From: an uncultured Bacteroides sp.
GTDB lineage: Bacteria; Bacteroidota; Bacteroidia; Bacteroidales; Bacteroidaceae
DNA: 64,000 nucleotides
Reading direction: 5' to 3'
Assembly: GCF_963677715.1 (NCBI RefSeq)
Contig: NZ_OY782495.1
Coordinates: forward strand, 310,001-374,000
Under the pieces are notes generated by a model, which searched no databases, was not told the origin of the DNA, and worked only from the letters and a program-made list of their open reading frames with translations. The translations under genes and the position numbers were made by a program. This document shows positions 1 to 8,120 of the stretch, piece after piece (the first letter of the stretch is position 1; every line of letters starts with the position of its first letter).

Positions 1-1
1 T

Positions 2-73
2 CATGATTACCATCCTATTATGTATGCGCCATCCTGCGGAGTACAAATATATGGAAATAAGCCAAAAGAGTAG
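2..73 (+). other. Possible 3' end of a gene cut by the window edge
   Basis: An open frame runs from the window edge to a TAG stop and ends in ...SCGVQIYGNKPKE. The composition is protein-like, but a second plus frame is also open to position 110, so the choice is uncertain. No family can be recognised from 23 residues. The DNA between here and the CDGSH gene shows nothing else. Confidence 0.2.
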
Positions 74-145
74 CTATTATGATGAACAAATTCACAGAGG
101 AAGCGTTTAACTCATATTATTTTTAATGGCTAAATAAATAAAATT

Positions 146-346
146 ATGGACAAGAAAGACGATTTAGTAGCAGTAAAGGAGAGCGCAGGCGGTCCTTACA
201 TTATCAAAGGAGAGTTTAAATTAACCACCAAAAACGGGAAAGAGAGTACTTTAACGGGTATGAATGCACTTTGTCGTTGCGGACATTCCAAAAGCAAACC
301 TTTTTGTGACGGATCGCATCAAAAAGTAGGATTTGAGAAAGAATAG
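146..346 (+). CDS. CDGSH-type iron-sulfur domain protein
   Basis: A 66-residue protein with one complete CDGSH zinc-finger-like domain. The ligand signature C-x-C-x8-C-D-G-S-H is visible as Cys43, Cys45, Cys54 and His58, the 3Cys/1His set that binds a redox-active [2Fe-2S] cluster in this family. There is no signal peptide or membrane segment, so it is probably cytosolic. Small bacterial CDGSH proteins are taken to be electron-transfer or redox-sensing proteins; the partner is unknown here. It is monocistronic: a strong hairpin follows the stop and the next gene is convergent. The ATG has no Shine-Dalgarno sequence, only an A/T-rich leader, as is normal for Bacteroidetes. Confidence 0.9.
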   Translation: MDKKDDLVAVKESAGGPYIIKGEFKLTTKNGKESTLTGMNALCRCGHSKSKPFCDGSHQKVGFEKE

Positions 347-377
347 ATCTCTTTTACCGACTCTGAACTTAAAAAAC

Positions 378-417
378 AGCTTCTAACCAAAATTGTATAT
401 TATTTTGATTAGAAGCT
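378..417. terminator. Bidirectional terminator between CDGSH gene and yigZ
   Basis: Two 16-base arms, AGCTTCTAACCAAAAT and ATTTTGATTAGAAGCT, pair with one mismatch or wobble around an 8-base loop. On the minus strand the stem is followed by GTTTTTT, a classic intrinsic terminator for yigZ. On the plus strand a weaker T/A-rich tail follows, so it may also stop the CDGSH transcript. Confidence 0.8.
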
Positions 418-489
418 ATTTATATTTATAAGGATATACCTTTTATGCCTTTGTCCTTTTAACTAATTTATCACATTACCAGCTTTGTT

Positions 490-1086
490 TTAGAGGAAAC
501 GTACTGTTTCTACTTTCTCCAGCCGAGCACGAAGGCGAGGCATCAGCGAACGCCGGATGCGCAACGTCATGCAGCAATCTATATCGTATGACTGGTTTAA
601 TACTTCAGGTTCCTCTTCTTTCACAATACGCATCACATCATTCATAAACGGATATTCAAACATCAAAGTTATGTCATCATCAACCGTTTTTTCAATGATT
701 GTGGCTGTGACTATAGCTTCGGCAGCGGCAGCTCTATAAGCTACAATCAGCCCGCTGGTACCCAACTTTATCCCACCAAAATAGCGAACCACAATGATCA
801 GGATATCCGTTAGTTCATTGGAATTTATTTGCCCCAGAATAGGTTTCCCTGCAGTACCGGATGGCTCACCATTATCATTGGCACGAAAATCCTTTCGTTC
901 GTGTCCCAGCATATATGCATAACAGATGTGACGCGCATCGTAATATTCCCTTTGATATCTATCCAGATGTACCTTAATCTCTTCAAGCGTGCAAACCGGA
1001 AGAGCAATAGCAATAAATTTACTTCGCTTTTCTGTGTAAATGCCTTCGGAAAGACCGACGATTGTTCTGTATGTATCTTCTGCCAT
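490..1086 (-). CDS. yigZ: IMPACT/YigZ family protein
   Basis: A 198-residue protein of the UPF0029 (IMPACT) family, normal length for YigZ/YvyE. The N-terminal domain has the family motifs RHICYAY (about 52-58), DNGEPSGTAGKPIL (71-84) and VVRYFGGIKLGTSGL (99-113). The C-terminal third fits the DUF1949 ferredoxin-like domain. The eukaryotic homologue regulates the kinase Gcn2; the bacterial role is not established, although a link with translation or RNA binding is usually proposed. It is cytosolic. The -7 promoter box ends four bases before the ATG, so the message may be nearly leaderless. It stands alone, convergent with the CDGSH gene. Confidence 0.93.
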   Translation of the reverse strand: MAEDTYRTIVGLSEGIYTEKRSKFIAIALPVCTLEEIKVHLDRYQREYYDARHICYAYMLGHERKDFRANDNGEPSGTAGKPILGQINSNELTDILIIVVRYFGGIKLGTSGLIVAYRAAAAEAIVTATIIEKTVDDDITLMFEYPFMNDVMRIVKEEEPEVLNQSYDIDCCMTLRIRRSLMPRLRARLEKVETVRFL

Positions 1087-1090
1087 ATTG

Positions 1091-1122
1091 CAAAGATATA
1101 AAGAAATTCACGACACAACAAG
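1091..1122 (-). promoter_or_regulatory. Promoter of yigZ
   Basis: On the minus strand, CTTG-N20-TATCTTTG matches the Bacteroides -33 (TTTG) and -7 (TAnnTTTG) elements. Only four bases separate the -7 box from the yigZ ATG. The rest of the gap up to the DUF1015 stop codon shows nothing recognisable. Confidence 0.7.
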
Positions 1123-1358
1123 TAAAATTTGTACGGTCTAAAAGCAAGCTAAAAAAGCGGTGCTAATATGTAGTGAGATTCTAATCTTTATTGCCTTACT
1201 GGGCACAACCCATTTGTTATTGCTACCACCAAAGTATACAATTCCTTGCAACAAACAGCATACAAATAACAGATTTATTGTACCCCATGGCATATACAAA
1301 ACAAGATAAATAAACAATTGCGATACAATGAACCTGATATTATAACCGCTGCAAATGG

Positions 1359-2606
1359 TTACACCAATTTATGAATAACCAACCCTGAACGTAGTTTAGG
1401 CTCAAACCAGGTTGTTTTCGGCGGCATAATGTTGCCCGAATCCGCAATATCCATCAATTGCTTCATGGAAACGGGATAGAGTGCCAGTGCTACTTTCATT
1501 TCTCCACTGTCAACTCGTTTACTCAATTCGCTTAAACCGCGGATACCTCCGACGAAGTCTATGCGTTTGTCAGAACGAAGATCTTTGATTCCCAAAACTT
1601 CGTCTAAAATAAGATTGGAAGAGATCGTGACATCGAGTACCCCGATTGGGTCATTATCATTATACGTGCCTGCTTTAGCCGTAAGGCTATACCATTTGTT
1701 ATCCAGATAAAGAGCAAAGTTATGCAACGCCTTAGGTTTATATATTTCCGTTCCTTTCTCTTCTATACTAAAGCTTTTCTCTAAAGAAGACAAGAATGTT
1801 GCAGGAGTAAGCCCATTAAGATCCTTTACCAAACGGTTATAATCAATAATAGTAAGCTGATTGGCAGGGAAACATACTGCCATAAAGTAATTATATTCCT
1901 CATTGCCGGTGTGGTTCGGATTTTGCTTTGCTTTCTCTAAACCTACCAATGCGGCAGCCGCTGATCGATGATGCCCATCGGCAATATAAAGCGCAGGCAT
2001 ATCAGCAAATTCTTTGGTTATAGTAGCTATATCGCTAGCATCATCTATGATCCAAAAAGTATGCCCAAAACCATCTCCGGAGGCAATAAAGTCATAAACA
2101 GGTTTTTGTACTGTATATTTCTGAACAAGAGTATCGAGCACTGCACTATCCGGATAAGCAAAAAACACAGGTTCAATGTTAGCATTGTTTACACGGACAT
2201 GCTTCATCCGATCTTCTTCCTTATCCCGACGAGTGAGCTCATGCTTTTTAATAATGCCATTCATATAGTCGGGTACGTATGCACCTACGACCAATCCATA
2301 CTGTGTCTTCCCATTCATGGTTTGTGCATAGATATAGTAAAGTTCTTTATCATCCTGCACAAGCCATCCTTTGTCTTGAAACTTCTGGAAATTTTCGGCA
2401 GCCTTCGCATACACACATTCGTCATGCTCATCTGTGCCTACAGGAAAATCAATCTCAGGTTTAATGATATGGTAAAGCGATTTTTCATTACCTGCAGCCT
2501 CTTCACGAGCTTCCGCAGAGTTCAGCACGTCATAAGGGCGTGATGCAACCTGCTCAACCAAATCTTGTGGAGGGCGAACGCCTTTAAAAGGTTTAATTGT
2601 TGCCAT
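1359..2606 (-). CDS. DUF1015 family protein
   Basis: A 415-residue cytosolic protein of the DUF1015 family, full length. It begins with the family pattern PFKGVRPP (residues 6-13) and carries the conserved central motif ADGHHRSAAA and the later LRSDKRIDFVGG. The biochemical function is not settled; DUF1015 members are often described as possible kinase-like or SpoIIIAH-unrelated conserved proteins, and I do not assign a reaction. It is the last gene of the serC operon, starting 3 bases after the small membrane gene. Co-transcription with serC and serA suggests a role tied to serine or phosphoserine metabolism, which is inference from position only. Confidence 0.9.
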   Translation of the reverse strand: MATIKPFKGVRPPQDLVEQVASRPYDVLNSAEAREEAAGNEKSLYHIIKPEIDFPVGTDEHDECVYAKAAENFQKFQDKGWLVQDDKELYYIYAQTMNGKTQYGLVVGAYVPDYMNGIIKKHELTRRDKEEDRMKHVRVNNANIEPVFFAYPDSAVLDTLVQKYTVQKPVYDFIASGDGFGHTFWIIDDASDIATITKEFADMPALYIADGHHRSAAAALVGLEKAKQNPNHTGNEEYNYFMAVCFPANQLTIIDYNRLVKDLNGLTPATFLSSLEKSFSIEEKGTEIYKPKALHNFALYLDNKWYSLTAKAGTYNDNDPIGVLDVTISSNLILDEVLGIKDLRSDKRIDFVGGIRGLSELSKRVDSGEMKVALALYPVSMKQLMDIADSGNIMPPKTTWFEPKLRSGLVIHKLV

Positions 2607-2609
2607 AAC

Positions 2610-2828
2610 TTAATTTTTATAGGGATTTTTCTTCAAAACGGTACATCTACAAATGTAGATGAAACCTACAAGGATAAAAACAAGAGAAACTCCCTCGTTA
2701 AATCCTTTAGCAAAATCAGAAAAACTATCTCTAAAGACCAGAGTCAGAGAAAGAATCACCAATCCTATTGCGTAACAGGTTAGTATTACGGTTGCTAATA
2801 TTTTATTGAACATGGTAGCTAAACACAT
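2610..2828 (-). CDS. Small two-helix membrane protein in the serine operon
   Basis: A 72-residue, very hydrophobic protein with two predicted membrane segments (about 10-32 and 46-64) and a basic C-terminus ending KKNPYKN. It fits tightly between serA (4 bases) and the DUF1015 gene (3 bases), and this packing is the main argument that it is real. Met6 is an equally good start. I recognise no family. It may anchor or regulate a partner, but nothing in the sequence shows this. Confidence 0.68.
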   Translation of the reverse strand: MCLATMFNKILATVILTCYAIGLVILSLTLVFRDSFSDFAKGFNEGVSLVFILVGFIYICRCTVLKKNPYKN

Positions 2829-2832
2829 CTAT

Positions 2833-3753
2833 CTAGTTTACCTTGAATTTTTCGCATCCTTCTTTCAGGAAGCCTACAATCTGCTTAGCAGCAGCAATAC
2901 CAGCATTGATATTGGCTTCGGAAGTCTGTGCACCCATCTTCTTAGGCGTAGAGAAATAGCGTCCGGCAAATTTTTCAGCAAACTCTGCATGAGCAGCAGG
3001 CATGATATCCGTCACATATTTAAAGTCAACACGTTCTTCCATCAACTTCACCAACTCAGCTTCATTAATCACCTCTTTACGGGCTGTATTAACAAGCATA
3101 GCACCTTTGGGCATTTCCTTCAATAATGCATAATTAATGGAGTTCTTTGTTTCAGCTGTTGCGGGGATATGCAGAGATACCACATTGCAGGTTTTATAAA
3201 GCTCTTGGGCAGAAGCACAAACTGTTACGCCATCTTTCTCTATCACTTCTTTGGGACAGAAAGCATCATATGCATAAATTTCCATACCAAAACCTTTAGC
3301 TACACGAGCTACATTGCGCCCTACATTGCCGTAGGCATGAATACCCAATTTTTTGCCCATTAATTCGGTACCTGAAGTCCCATTATAGAAATTGCGTACA
3401 GCATAAACCATCATGCCCAATGCCAACTCGGCCACGGCATTAGCATTTTGCCCCGGAGTATTCATAACGCACACACCGTGGGCAGTTGCAGCAGCAAGAT
3501 CCACATTGTCATATCCGGCACCGGCACGAACAACAATCTTCAATTCCTTAGCAGCATCCAGAACTTCGGTATCAATAATGTCACTACGGATAATGATGGC
3601 ATTGACATCTTTCACTGCATCGAGTAGTTGTGCCTTTTCAGTATACTTCTCCAGTAAAGCCAACTGATATCCGGCCGCTTCTATTTCTTTACGAATACCG
3701 TCTACGGCAGCTTTTGCAAACGGTTTGTCTGTAGCAATAAGTATTTTCATCAT
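2833..3753 (-). CDS. serA: D-3-phosphoglycerate dehydrogenase, short type III form
   Basis: A 306-residue NAD-dependent D-2-hydroxyacid dehydrogenase without the C-terminal ACT domain, hence a short (type III) enzyme. It catalyses oxidation of 3-phosphoglycerate to 3-phosphohydroxypyruvate, the first step of serine synthesis. Visible are RAGAGYDNVD (76-85), the Rossmann turn HAYGNVG (139-145, with Ala140 for the first Gly) and catalytic Arg225 in NTARKEV. The usual catalytic His of the TPH motif is absent: the sequence reads STPKKMGAQTSEA, with Lys271/Lys272 at that place. A Lys-for-His subgroup is known from Entamoeba and some bacteria. It lies between serC and the small membrane gene in one operon. 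MM at the start leaves two possible ATGs. Confidence 0.93.
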   Translation of the reverse strand: MMKILIATDKPFAKAAVDGIRKEIEAAGYQLALLEKYTEKAQLLDAVKDVNAIIIRSDIIDTEVLDAAKELKIVVRAGAGYDNVDLAAATAHGVCVMNTPGQNANAVAELALGMMVYAVRNFYNGTSGTELMGKKLGIHAYGNVGRNVARVAKGFGMEIYAYDAFCPKEVIEKDGVTVCASAQELYKTCNVVSLHIPATAETKNSINYALLKEMPKGAMLVNTARKEVINEAELVKLMEERVDFKYVTDIMPAAHAEFAEKFAGRYFSTPKKMGAQTSEANINAGIAAAKQIVGFLKEGCEKFKVN

Positions 3754-3776
3754 AATATTGATATTATTAAATGAAT

Positions 3777-3853
3777 CACCACAGATTTCACAGAGTAATT
3801 TTTACAGACTAAGTTTTGTTCTCTCTATCTGCGCCCCCGTGCAATCTGTGGTG
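3777..3853. repeat. Intergenic palindromic repeat with CACCACAGATT arms
   Basis: The serC-serA gap contains CACCACAGATT (3777-3787) and its exact reverse complement AATCTGTGGTG (3843-3853), separated by 55 bases. The inner part keeps weaker echoes of the same unit (TTTCACAGAG, CTATCTGCG). Sequences of this CACCACAGATTxCACAG type are, from general knowledge, scattered through many bacterial genomes as intergenic repeats. It sits inside an operon, so it may form an RNA hairpin between the two cistrons. Confidence 0.7.
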
Positions 3854-3877
3854 AATATTTTATTTTTATTTATTCGC

Positions 3878-4945
3878 TTAGTGTAGCTTCTCGAATTCCT
3901 TCATGCAATCGATTAAAGCCTGAACACTTTCTTTAGGCAGGGCATTGTAGCATGAAGCACGGAAACCACCTACTGATCGGTGACCTTTAATTCCTACCAT
4001 ACCTCTTTCTATAGCAAATTTCAGAAAATCAGCTTCAAGTTCTTTGTATTCCGGAGCCATTACAAAACAGATGTTCATGCGTGAACGATCTTCTACTGCA
4101 GCAGTACCTACGAAAAGCTTATTGCGTTCAATTTCAGTATACAATAGATGCGCCTTTTCTTTGGCGCGACGTTCCATTTCCTTCACTCCGCCTTGCGCTT
4201 TGACCCAACGTAAGGTAAGTAATGCAGCATAAATAGGCACTACAGGAGGAGTATTAAACATTGAACCGCTATCTATATGAGTTTGATAATTTAGCATGGT
4301 AGGAATATAACGAGAAACCTTACCTACAGCTTCATTTTTCACAATAACAAAGGTAAGACCTGCCGGAGCAAGATTCTTCTGAGCTCCCCCATAAATACAA
4401 ATGTATTTTGAAACGTCGATAGGACGTGAGAAAATATCAGAAGACATATCGGCTACCATCGGAATGGGAGAATTAAGGTCTTCTTTAATTTCTGTACCAA
4501 AGATGGTATTATTTGTCGTAATATGGAGATAATCAGCATCAGCCGGTATTGTATAGTTCTTAGGAATAAATGAAAAGTTTGCATCGGCAGAAGAAGCCAC
4601 TTCCACAACCTCACCAAAACCTTTCGCCTCTTTCATTGCCTTTTTCGCCCATGTTCCTGTATTGAGATAAGCAGCTTTCTTTTCGAGAAAATTAAAAGGA
4701 ACCATGCAGAATTCCATACTGGCACCACCACCAAGAAAAAGTATCGAGTAACCCTCGGGTATATTAAGTAATTCCTTAAACAACGCTTCGGCTTCATCAA
4801 CCACTGGTTGAAAATCCTTAGCACGATGGCTGATTTCCATCAAAGAGAGACCAGAGCCATTAAAATCAAGTATGGCCTTTGCTGTATCCTCTATTACTTC
4901 ACGAGGGAGAATGGAAGGTCCGGCATTGAAATTATGCTTTTTCAT
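3878..4945 (-). CDS. serC: Phosphoserine aminotransferase
   Basis: A 355-residue class V PLP-dependent aminotransferase of normal SerC length. It converts 3-phosphohydroxypyruvate and glutamate to phosphoserine and 2-oxoglutarate, and also serves the pyridoxal phosphate pathway in many bacteria. The N-terminus [10 protein letters not shown], the segment [11 protein letters not shown] (69-79) and the Schiff-base Lys190 in [12 protein letters not shown] are all present, as is the C-terminal [15 protein letters not shown] substrate loop. It is cytosolic. It is the first gene of the serC-serA-small membrane protein-DUF1015 operon and has a good promoter about 55 bases upstream. Confidence 0.97.
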   Translation of the reverse strand: MKKHNFNAGPSILPREVIEDTAKAILDFNGSGLSLMEISHRAKDFQPVVDEAEALFKELLNIPEGYSILFLGGGASMEFCMVPFNFLEKKAAYLNTGTWAKKAMKEAKGFGEVVEVASSADANFSFIPKNYTIPADADYLHITTNNTIFGTEIKEDLNSPIPMVADMSSDIFSRPIDVSKYICIYGGAQKNLAPAGLTFVIVKNEAVGKVSRYIPTMLNYQTHIDSGSMFNTPPVVPIYAALLTLRWVKAQGGVKEMERRAKEKAHLLYTEIERNKLFVGTAAVEDRSRMNICFVMAPEYKELEADFLKFAIERGMVGIKGHRSVGGFRASCYNALPKESVQALIDCMKEFEKLH

Positions 4946-4999
4946 TTGAAAGTTGGTTTTTGTTATACAATTTCAGTTATCAGATATCTTAAGACACGG

Positions 5000-5030
5000 C
5001 GAAATTACAAAATATTTCCCTTATGCCAAA
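5000..5030 (-). promoter_or_regulatory. Promoter of the serC operon
   Basis: On the minus strand, TTTG-N19-TAATTTCG matches the Bacteroides promoter consensus with one mismatch in the -7 box. It would give a leader of about 50 bases before the serC ATG. Confidence 0.6.
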
Positions 5031-5045
5031 TCTTTCCCTATAAAA

Positions 5046-5240
5046 TTATAGTTGCAAGCTGTATTTACCTTTCTTTTTATTGGTATATGCACTATTTATG
5101 CACCAGATTGTTACGAAGATACAAATAGGAAACAGAAAAGAAATACAACTAATAATATTTACAGTTAGAAAACTATAAGCCAAAGAATTCTCCGTTATAA
5201 GACAGATACATATAGTTAAATAAATAAAGATAGAGTACAT
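5046..5240 (-). CDS. Uncertain small hydrophobic ORF
   Basis: An open frame of about 64 residues from ATG, rich in Ile, Phe and Cys with two possible membrane segments and a basic tail NKKKGKYSLQL. It overlaps nothing but has no recognisable family. AT-rich DNA easily gives hydrophobic ORFs, and the serC promoter lies just below its stop. I consider it doubtful. Confidence 0.25.
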   Translation of the reverse strand: MYSIFIYLTICICLITENSLAYSFLTVNIISCISFLFPICIFVTIWCINSAYTNKKKGKYSLQL

Positions 5241-5399
5241 AAACAAAAATCAGATTCGCTCCATCTTTAGTTTGAAGCATTCCCTAAAGAAGGAAGAGCA
5301 ATAGATAAAATCTTGTAAAAATAAATAAAATAGGTAGAATTAATAAATGCAAGCATAAGAGGAAACTGAACTTTGCTCAGTCTACTTGCCAGAGAAAAA

Positions 5400-6737
5400 T
5401 TACTCTGCTTCCTCTATGATCGTCTTCATTCCTTTAATCTTCTCACCGCTGATAAGGGAAAACAACTGATTCATTTTGCTGCGACGAATGGCCACAAAAG
5501 CATAATGCTCTTTAACGTCTACATGCCCCACATCTTCTTTGCCCAGATTTCCTTTTTTATAGAGAAAGCCCACAATATCTATTTTATTCAACTTGTCTTT
5601 TTTCCCTTTGCCTATATACAAAGTAGCCCAAAGAGGTTTAGGTGGACGGGAGGGGTTTTGAGGTAATGCAAATGTTTCAATATCATCCCCCGAGATGTAA
5701 GCGGGCACTTGTTCTTCCCCATGAAGAACAAGATATGACGTACCACGCGCATCCCATCGGGCTGTGCGGCCGTTGCGATGAGTATAAGATTCTTCGTTTA
5801 CCGGCAAATGGTAATGAATGATATGTTCCACTTCTGGTATATCGAGTCCACGGGCAGCCAGATCTGTAGATACTAATACATGACAACTGCCATTACGAAA
5901 TTTATAAAGTGCGCGTTCCCTATCAGGTTGTTCCATACCCCCATGAAACGATTCGTTATCAAGTCCTTTCTCTTTAAGTAACGAACTTACCCTATCCACA
6001 GCATCACGATGGTTGCAAAACACGATACTGGAACTACTGCCAAGAGCGCAAAGCAAGGTGAAAAGAGTATCAATTTTATCTTTTGAAGCAGATAATACTT
6101 TCATCAGTCGCAAGCGCGATTCCTCTTTTGTTTCCGTATCGAGGTAGTTGAGTTTTATAGTGCGGTTATTCAGCCCCGTAAACTGTGGAATCTCTTCTGC
6201 ATCAGTAGCGGAAAGAAGCATGCGTTTCTTCAGCCCCGGCAGTTGAGTAATGATTTCGGCCATTTCGTCCTGAAAACCATACTCAAGAGATTTATCAAAC
6301 TCATCAATAATAAGTGTATGTATTGTCTCCGGGCTGAAATTTCCTTTTGAAAGATGATCGGTGATACGACCCGGCGTACCAATAACGATAGCCGGATGAT
6401 TACCAATAATACTTTTCTTTTCTTCAGCTATGGGGTGACCACCGTAGCAACAAACTGTTTTCCAGGTTGTATTCATTTCCCGGAATACTGTATCTATCTG
6501 CAAAGCCAGCTCACGTGAAGGTACCAAAATCAATATTTGAACACCTAATTCATCAGAGTTTAAGATAAATAATAATGGCAATAAGTAAGCCAACGTTTTC
6601 CCTGAACCTGTGGGCGAAAGTAATATCACATCTTCTCTCCCCGTAGCACAGTCCAACGAAGCCTGCTGCATGGGGTTTAGCTCCTTAATTTTTAGATTAC
6701 TAAGTGCTGTTTGTATAATTTCATCATTCAATTGCAT
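5400..6737 (-). CDS. DbpA-like DEAD-box RNA helicase
   Basis: An ATP-dependent RNA helicase with the two RecA-like domains and a C-terminal DbpA-type RNA-binding domain (about the last 80 residues, from KPLWATLYIGKGKKDK). Counting from this start, motif I PTGSGKT is at about 42-48, motif II reads DEFD instead of DEAD at about 145-148, motif III is SAT and motif VI HRNGRTAR. In E. coli, DbpA binds hairpin 92 of 23S rRNA in 50S assembly; the same role is likely here. An upstream ATG at 6764 extends the frame by nine residues, but it lies between the -33 and -7 elements, so the ATG at 6737 is preferred. Monocistronic. Confidence 0.92.
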   Translation of the reverse strand: MQLNDEIIQTALSNLKIKELNPMQQASLDCATGREDVILLSPTGSGKTLAYLLPLLFILNSDELGVQILILVPSRELALQIDTVFREMNTTWKTVCCYGGHPIAEEKKSIIGNHPAIVIGTPGRITDHLSKGNFSPETIHTLIIDEFDKSLEYGFQDEMAEIITQLPGLKKRMLLSATDAEEIPQFTGLNNRTIKLNYLDTETKEESRLRLMKVLSASKDKIDTLFTLLCALGSSSSIVFCNHRDAVDRVSSLLKEKGLDNESFHGGMEQPDRERALYKFRNGSCHVLVSTDLAARGLDIPEVEHIIHYHLPVNEESYTHRNGRTARWDARGTSYLVLHGEEQVPAYISGDDIETFALPQNPSRPPKPLWATLYIGKGKKDKLNKIDIVGFLYKKGNLGKEDVGHVDVKEHYAFVAIRRSKMNQLFSLISGEKIKGMKTIIEEAE

Positions 6738-6741
6738 GCTA

Positions 6742-6772
6742 CAAAGGTACGGCATTGTTTTCATATAGCAAC
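6742..6772 (-). promoter_or_regulatory. Promoter of the helicase gene, abutting the start codon
   Basis: On the minus strand, GTTG-N19-TACCTTTG is a near-consensus Bacteroides promoter. The -7 box ends four bases before the ATG at 6737, so the transcript should begin at or within a few bases of the start codon. This rules out the in-frame ATG at 6764. Confidence 0.7.
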
Positions 6773-6789
6773 CATGTAGAAATAAAAAA

Positions 6790-6814
6790 CGGCAGAAGAG
6801 AATATCTTCTGCCG
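6790..6814 (-). terminator. Terminator of the nqr operon
   Basis: CGGCAGAAGA and TCTTCTGCCG form a perfect 10-bp stem with a 5-base loop. On the minus strand it is followed by TTTTTTATTT. It lies 44 bases below the nqrF stop. Confidence 0.9.
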
Positions 6815-6857
6815 AATTGAATTAAATTATTAACTATAAATCGAAATGATTGTGCTA

Positions 6858-8099
6858 TCAACCAAAATCATCAAACATCAACATATTACGTGGAACGCCC
6901 AAATTATAGAGCATATCTTCTACTGCTTTAGCCATCGGCCCCGGGCCACACATGTAGTATTCAATATCTTCCGGAGTTTCATGATCTTTTAAGTAATTGT
7001 TTAAAATTACGTTATGGATAAATCCTACAGGACCAGTCCAGTTATCTTCTGGTAAAGGATCACTCAATGCTATATGGAAAGAAAAGTTAGGGAATTCTCT
7101 TTCTAATTCACGGAAGTCTTCTTCATAGAATATTTCATTCTTAGAACGAGCACCATACCAGTAAGAAATCTTACGGTCAGTAATCTTCAAAGTCTTCAAT
7201 AAATGAAGTATATGCGAACGCAACGGAGCCATACCTGCACCACCACCTACATAAAGCATTTCTCTCTCTGAATCAATGATTGGATGGAACTCGCCAAACG
7301 GTCCGGAAACCATCACTTTATCACCCGGTTTAAGTGAGAATATGTAAGAAGAAGAGATTCCGGCAGGAACTTTCTGGAAACCACCATTTACACGATCGAA
7401 CGGAGGTGTAGCAATACGTACATTCAGCATCACGATATCACCCTCAGCCGGATAGTTGGCCATAGAGTAAGCACGCATAGTTTCTTCAGTATTCTTGCAA
7501 GTCAAATCCCACATTTTAAATTTATCCCAGTCGCCACGGAAACGATCTTCTATCTCATAATCTGCATACTTAATGTCGTATTTCGGAATATCAATCTGAA
7601 TATATCCTCCGGAAACAAAATTCAGATGCTCTCCTTCAGGCAAACGCACCACAAACTCTTTGATGAAAGTAGCAACGTTATTGTTAGAAACCACTTCGCA
7701 TTCCCATTTTTTCACACCAAGCACCGATTCTGGAATTTTTATTTCCATATCCTGTTTTACCTTCACTTGGCATCCCAAGCGCCAGTTGGCTTGTTGCTCC
7801 TTGCGAGAAAAGTGCACTTTCTCCGTAGGGAGAATTTCACCGCCACCTTCTTCTACCTGGCAACGGCATTGTGCGCAAGAACCACCACCACCACAAGCTG
7901 AAGGTAAAAAAATCTTGTTCGCAGCCAATGTAGATAGTAAACTAGAGCCTACCTCTACTTCCACTTCTTTTTCACCGTTAATGCTTACTTTTACTTTTCC
8001 CGAAGGTGAGAGATACCTCTTGGCAATAAGAAGTATAATGACGAGCAAGAGAATAACTCCGAGGAATACCCCTACACTCGCTAATATTAAAGACGTCAT
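6858..8099 (-). CDS. nqrF: Na+-translocating NADH:quinone reductase subunit F
   Basis: A 413-residue NADH-oxidising subunit. An N-terminal membrane helix (about 5-26) is followed by a [2Fe-2S] ferredoxin domain with Cys69, Cys75, Cys78 and Cys110, then a ferredoxin-reductase FAD/NAD module (RAYSMANYP FAD motif, YVGGGAGMAPLRS, YYMCGPGPM). It takes electrons from NADH and passes them via FAD and the cluster to the other Nqr subunits, which pump Na+ across the inner membrane. The C-terminus MLMFDDFG is typical. It is the last gene of nqrABCDEF, followed by a strong terminator. Confidence 0.98.
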   Translation of the reverse strand: MTSLILASVGVFLGVILLLVIILLIAKRYLSPSGKVKVSINGEKEVEVEVGSSLLSTLAANKIFLPSACGGGGSCAQCRCQVEEGGGEILPTEKVHFSRKEQQANWRLGCQVKVKQDMEIKIPESVLGVKKWECEVVSNNNVATFIKEFVVRLPEGEHLNFVSGGYIQIDIPKYDIKYADYEIEDRFRGDWDKFKMWDLTCKNTEETMRAYSMANYPAEGDIVMLNVRIATPPFDRVNGGFQKVPAGISSSYIFSLKPGDKVMVSGPFGEFHPIIDSEREMLYVGGGAGMAPLRSHILHLLKTLKITDRKISYWYGARSKNEIFYEEDFRELEREFPNFSFHIALSDPLPEDNWTGPVGFIHNVILNNYLKDHETPEDIEYYMCGPGPMAKAVEDMLYNLGVPRNMLMFDDFG

Positions 8100-8120
8100 T
8101 GTATATTTCTTTTTTACTTA

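Larger units (their letters stand above)
4946..5399. other. Intergenic region upstream of serC
   Basis: This 454-base stretch holds the serC promoter and an uncertain small hydrophobic ORF, both listed separately. The rest is AT-rich. A weak short hairpin (CTGA...TCAG) just below the helicase stop is too small to call a terminator. Confidence 0.6.

Noticed and set aside
5373-5666. Plus-strand ORF of 97 codons across the helicase C-terminus
   Set aside because: It lies opposite a well-supported helicase frame and has no family pattern; it is a shadow frame.
6738-6764. Upstream ATG for the helicase
   Set aside because: It falls between the -33 and -7 promoter elements and adds non-conserved residues; the ATG at 6737 is a better start.
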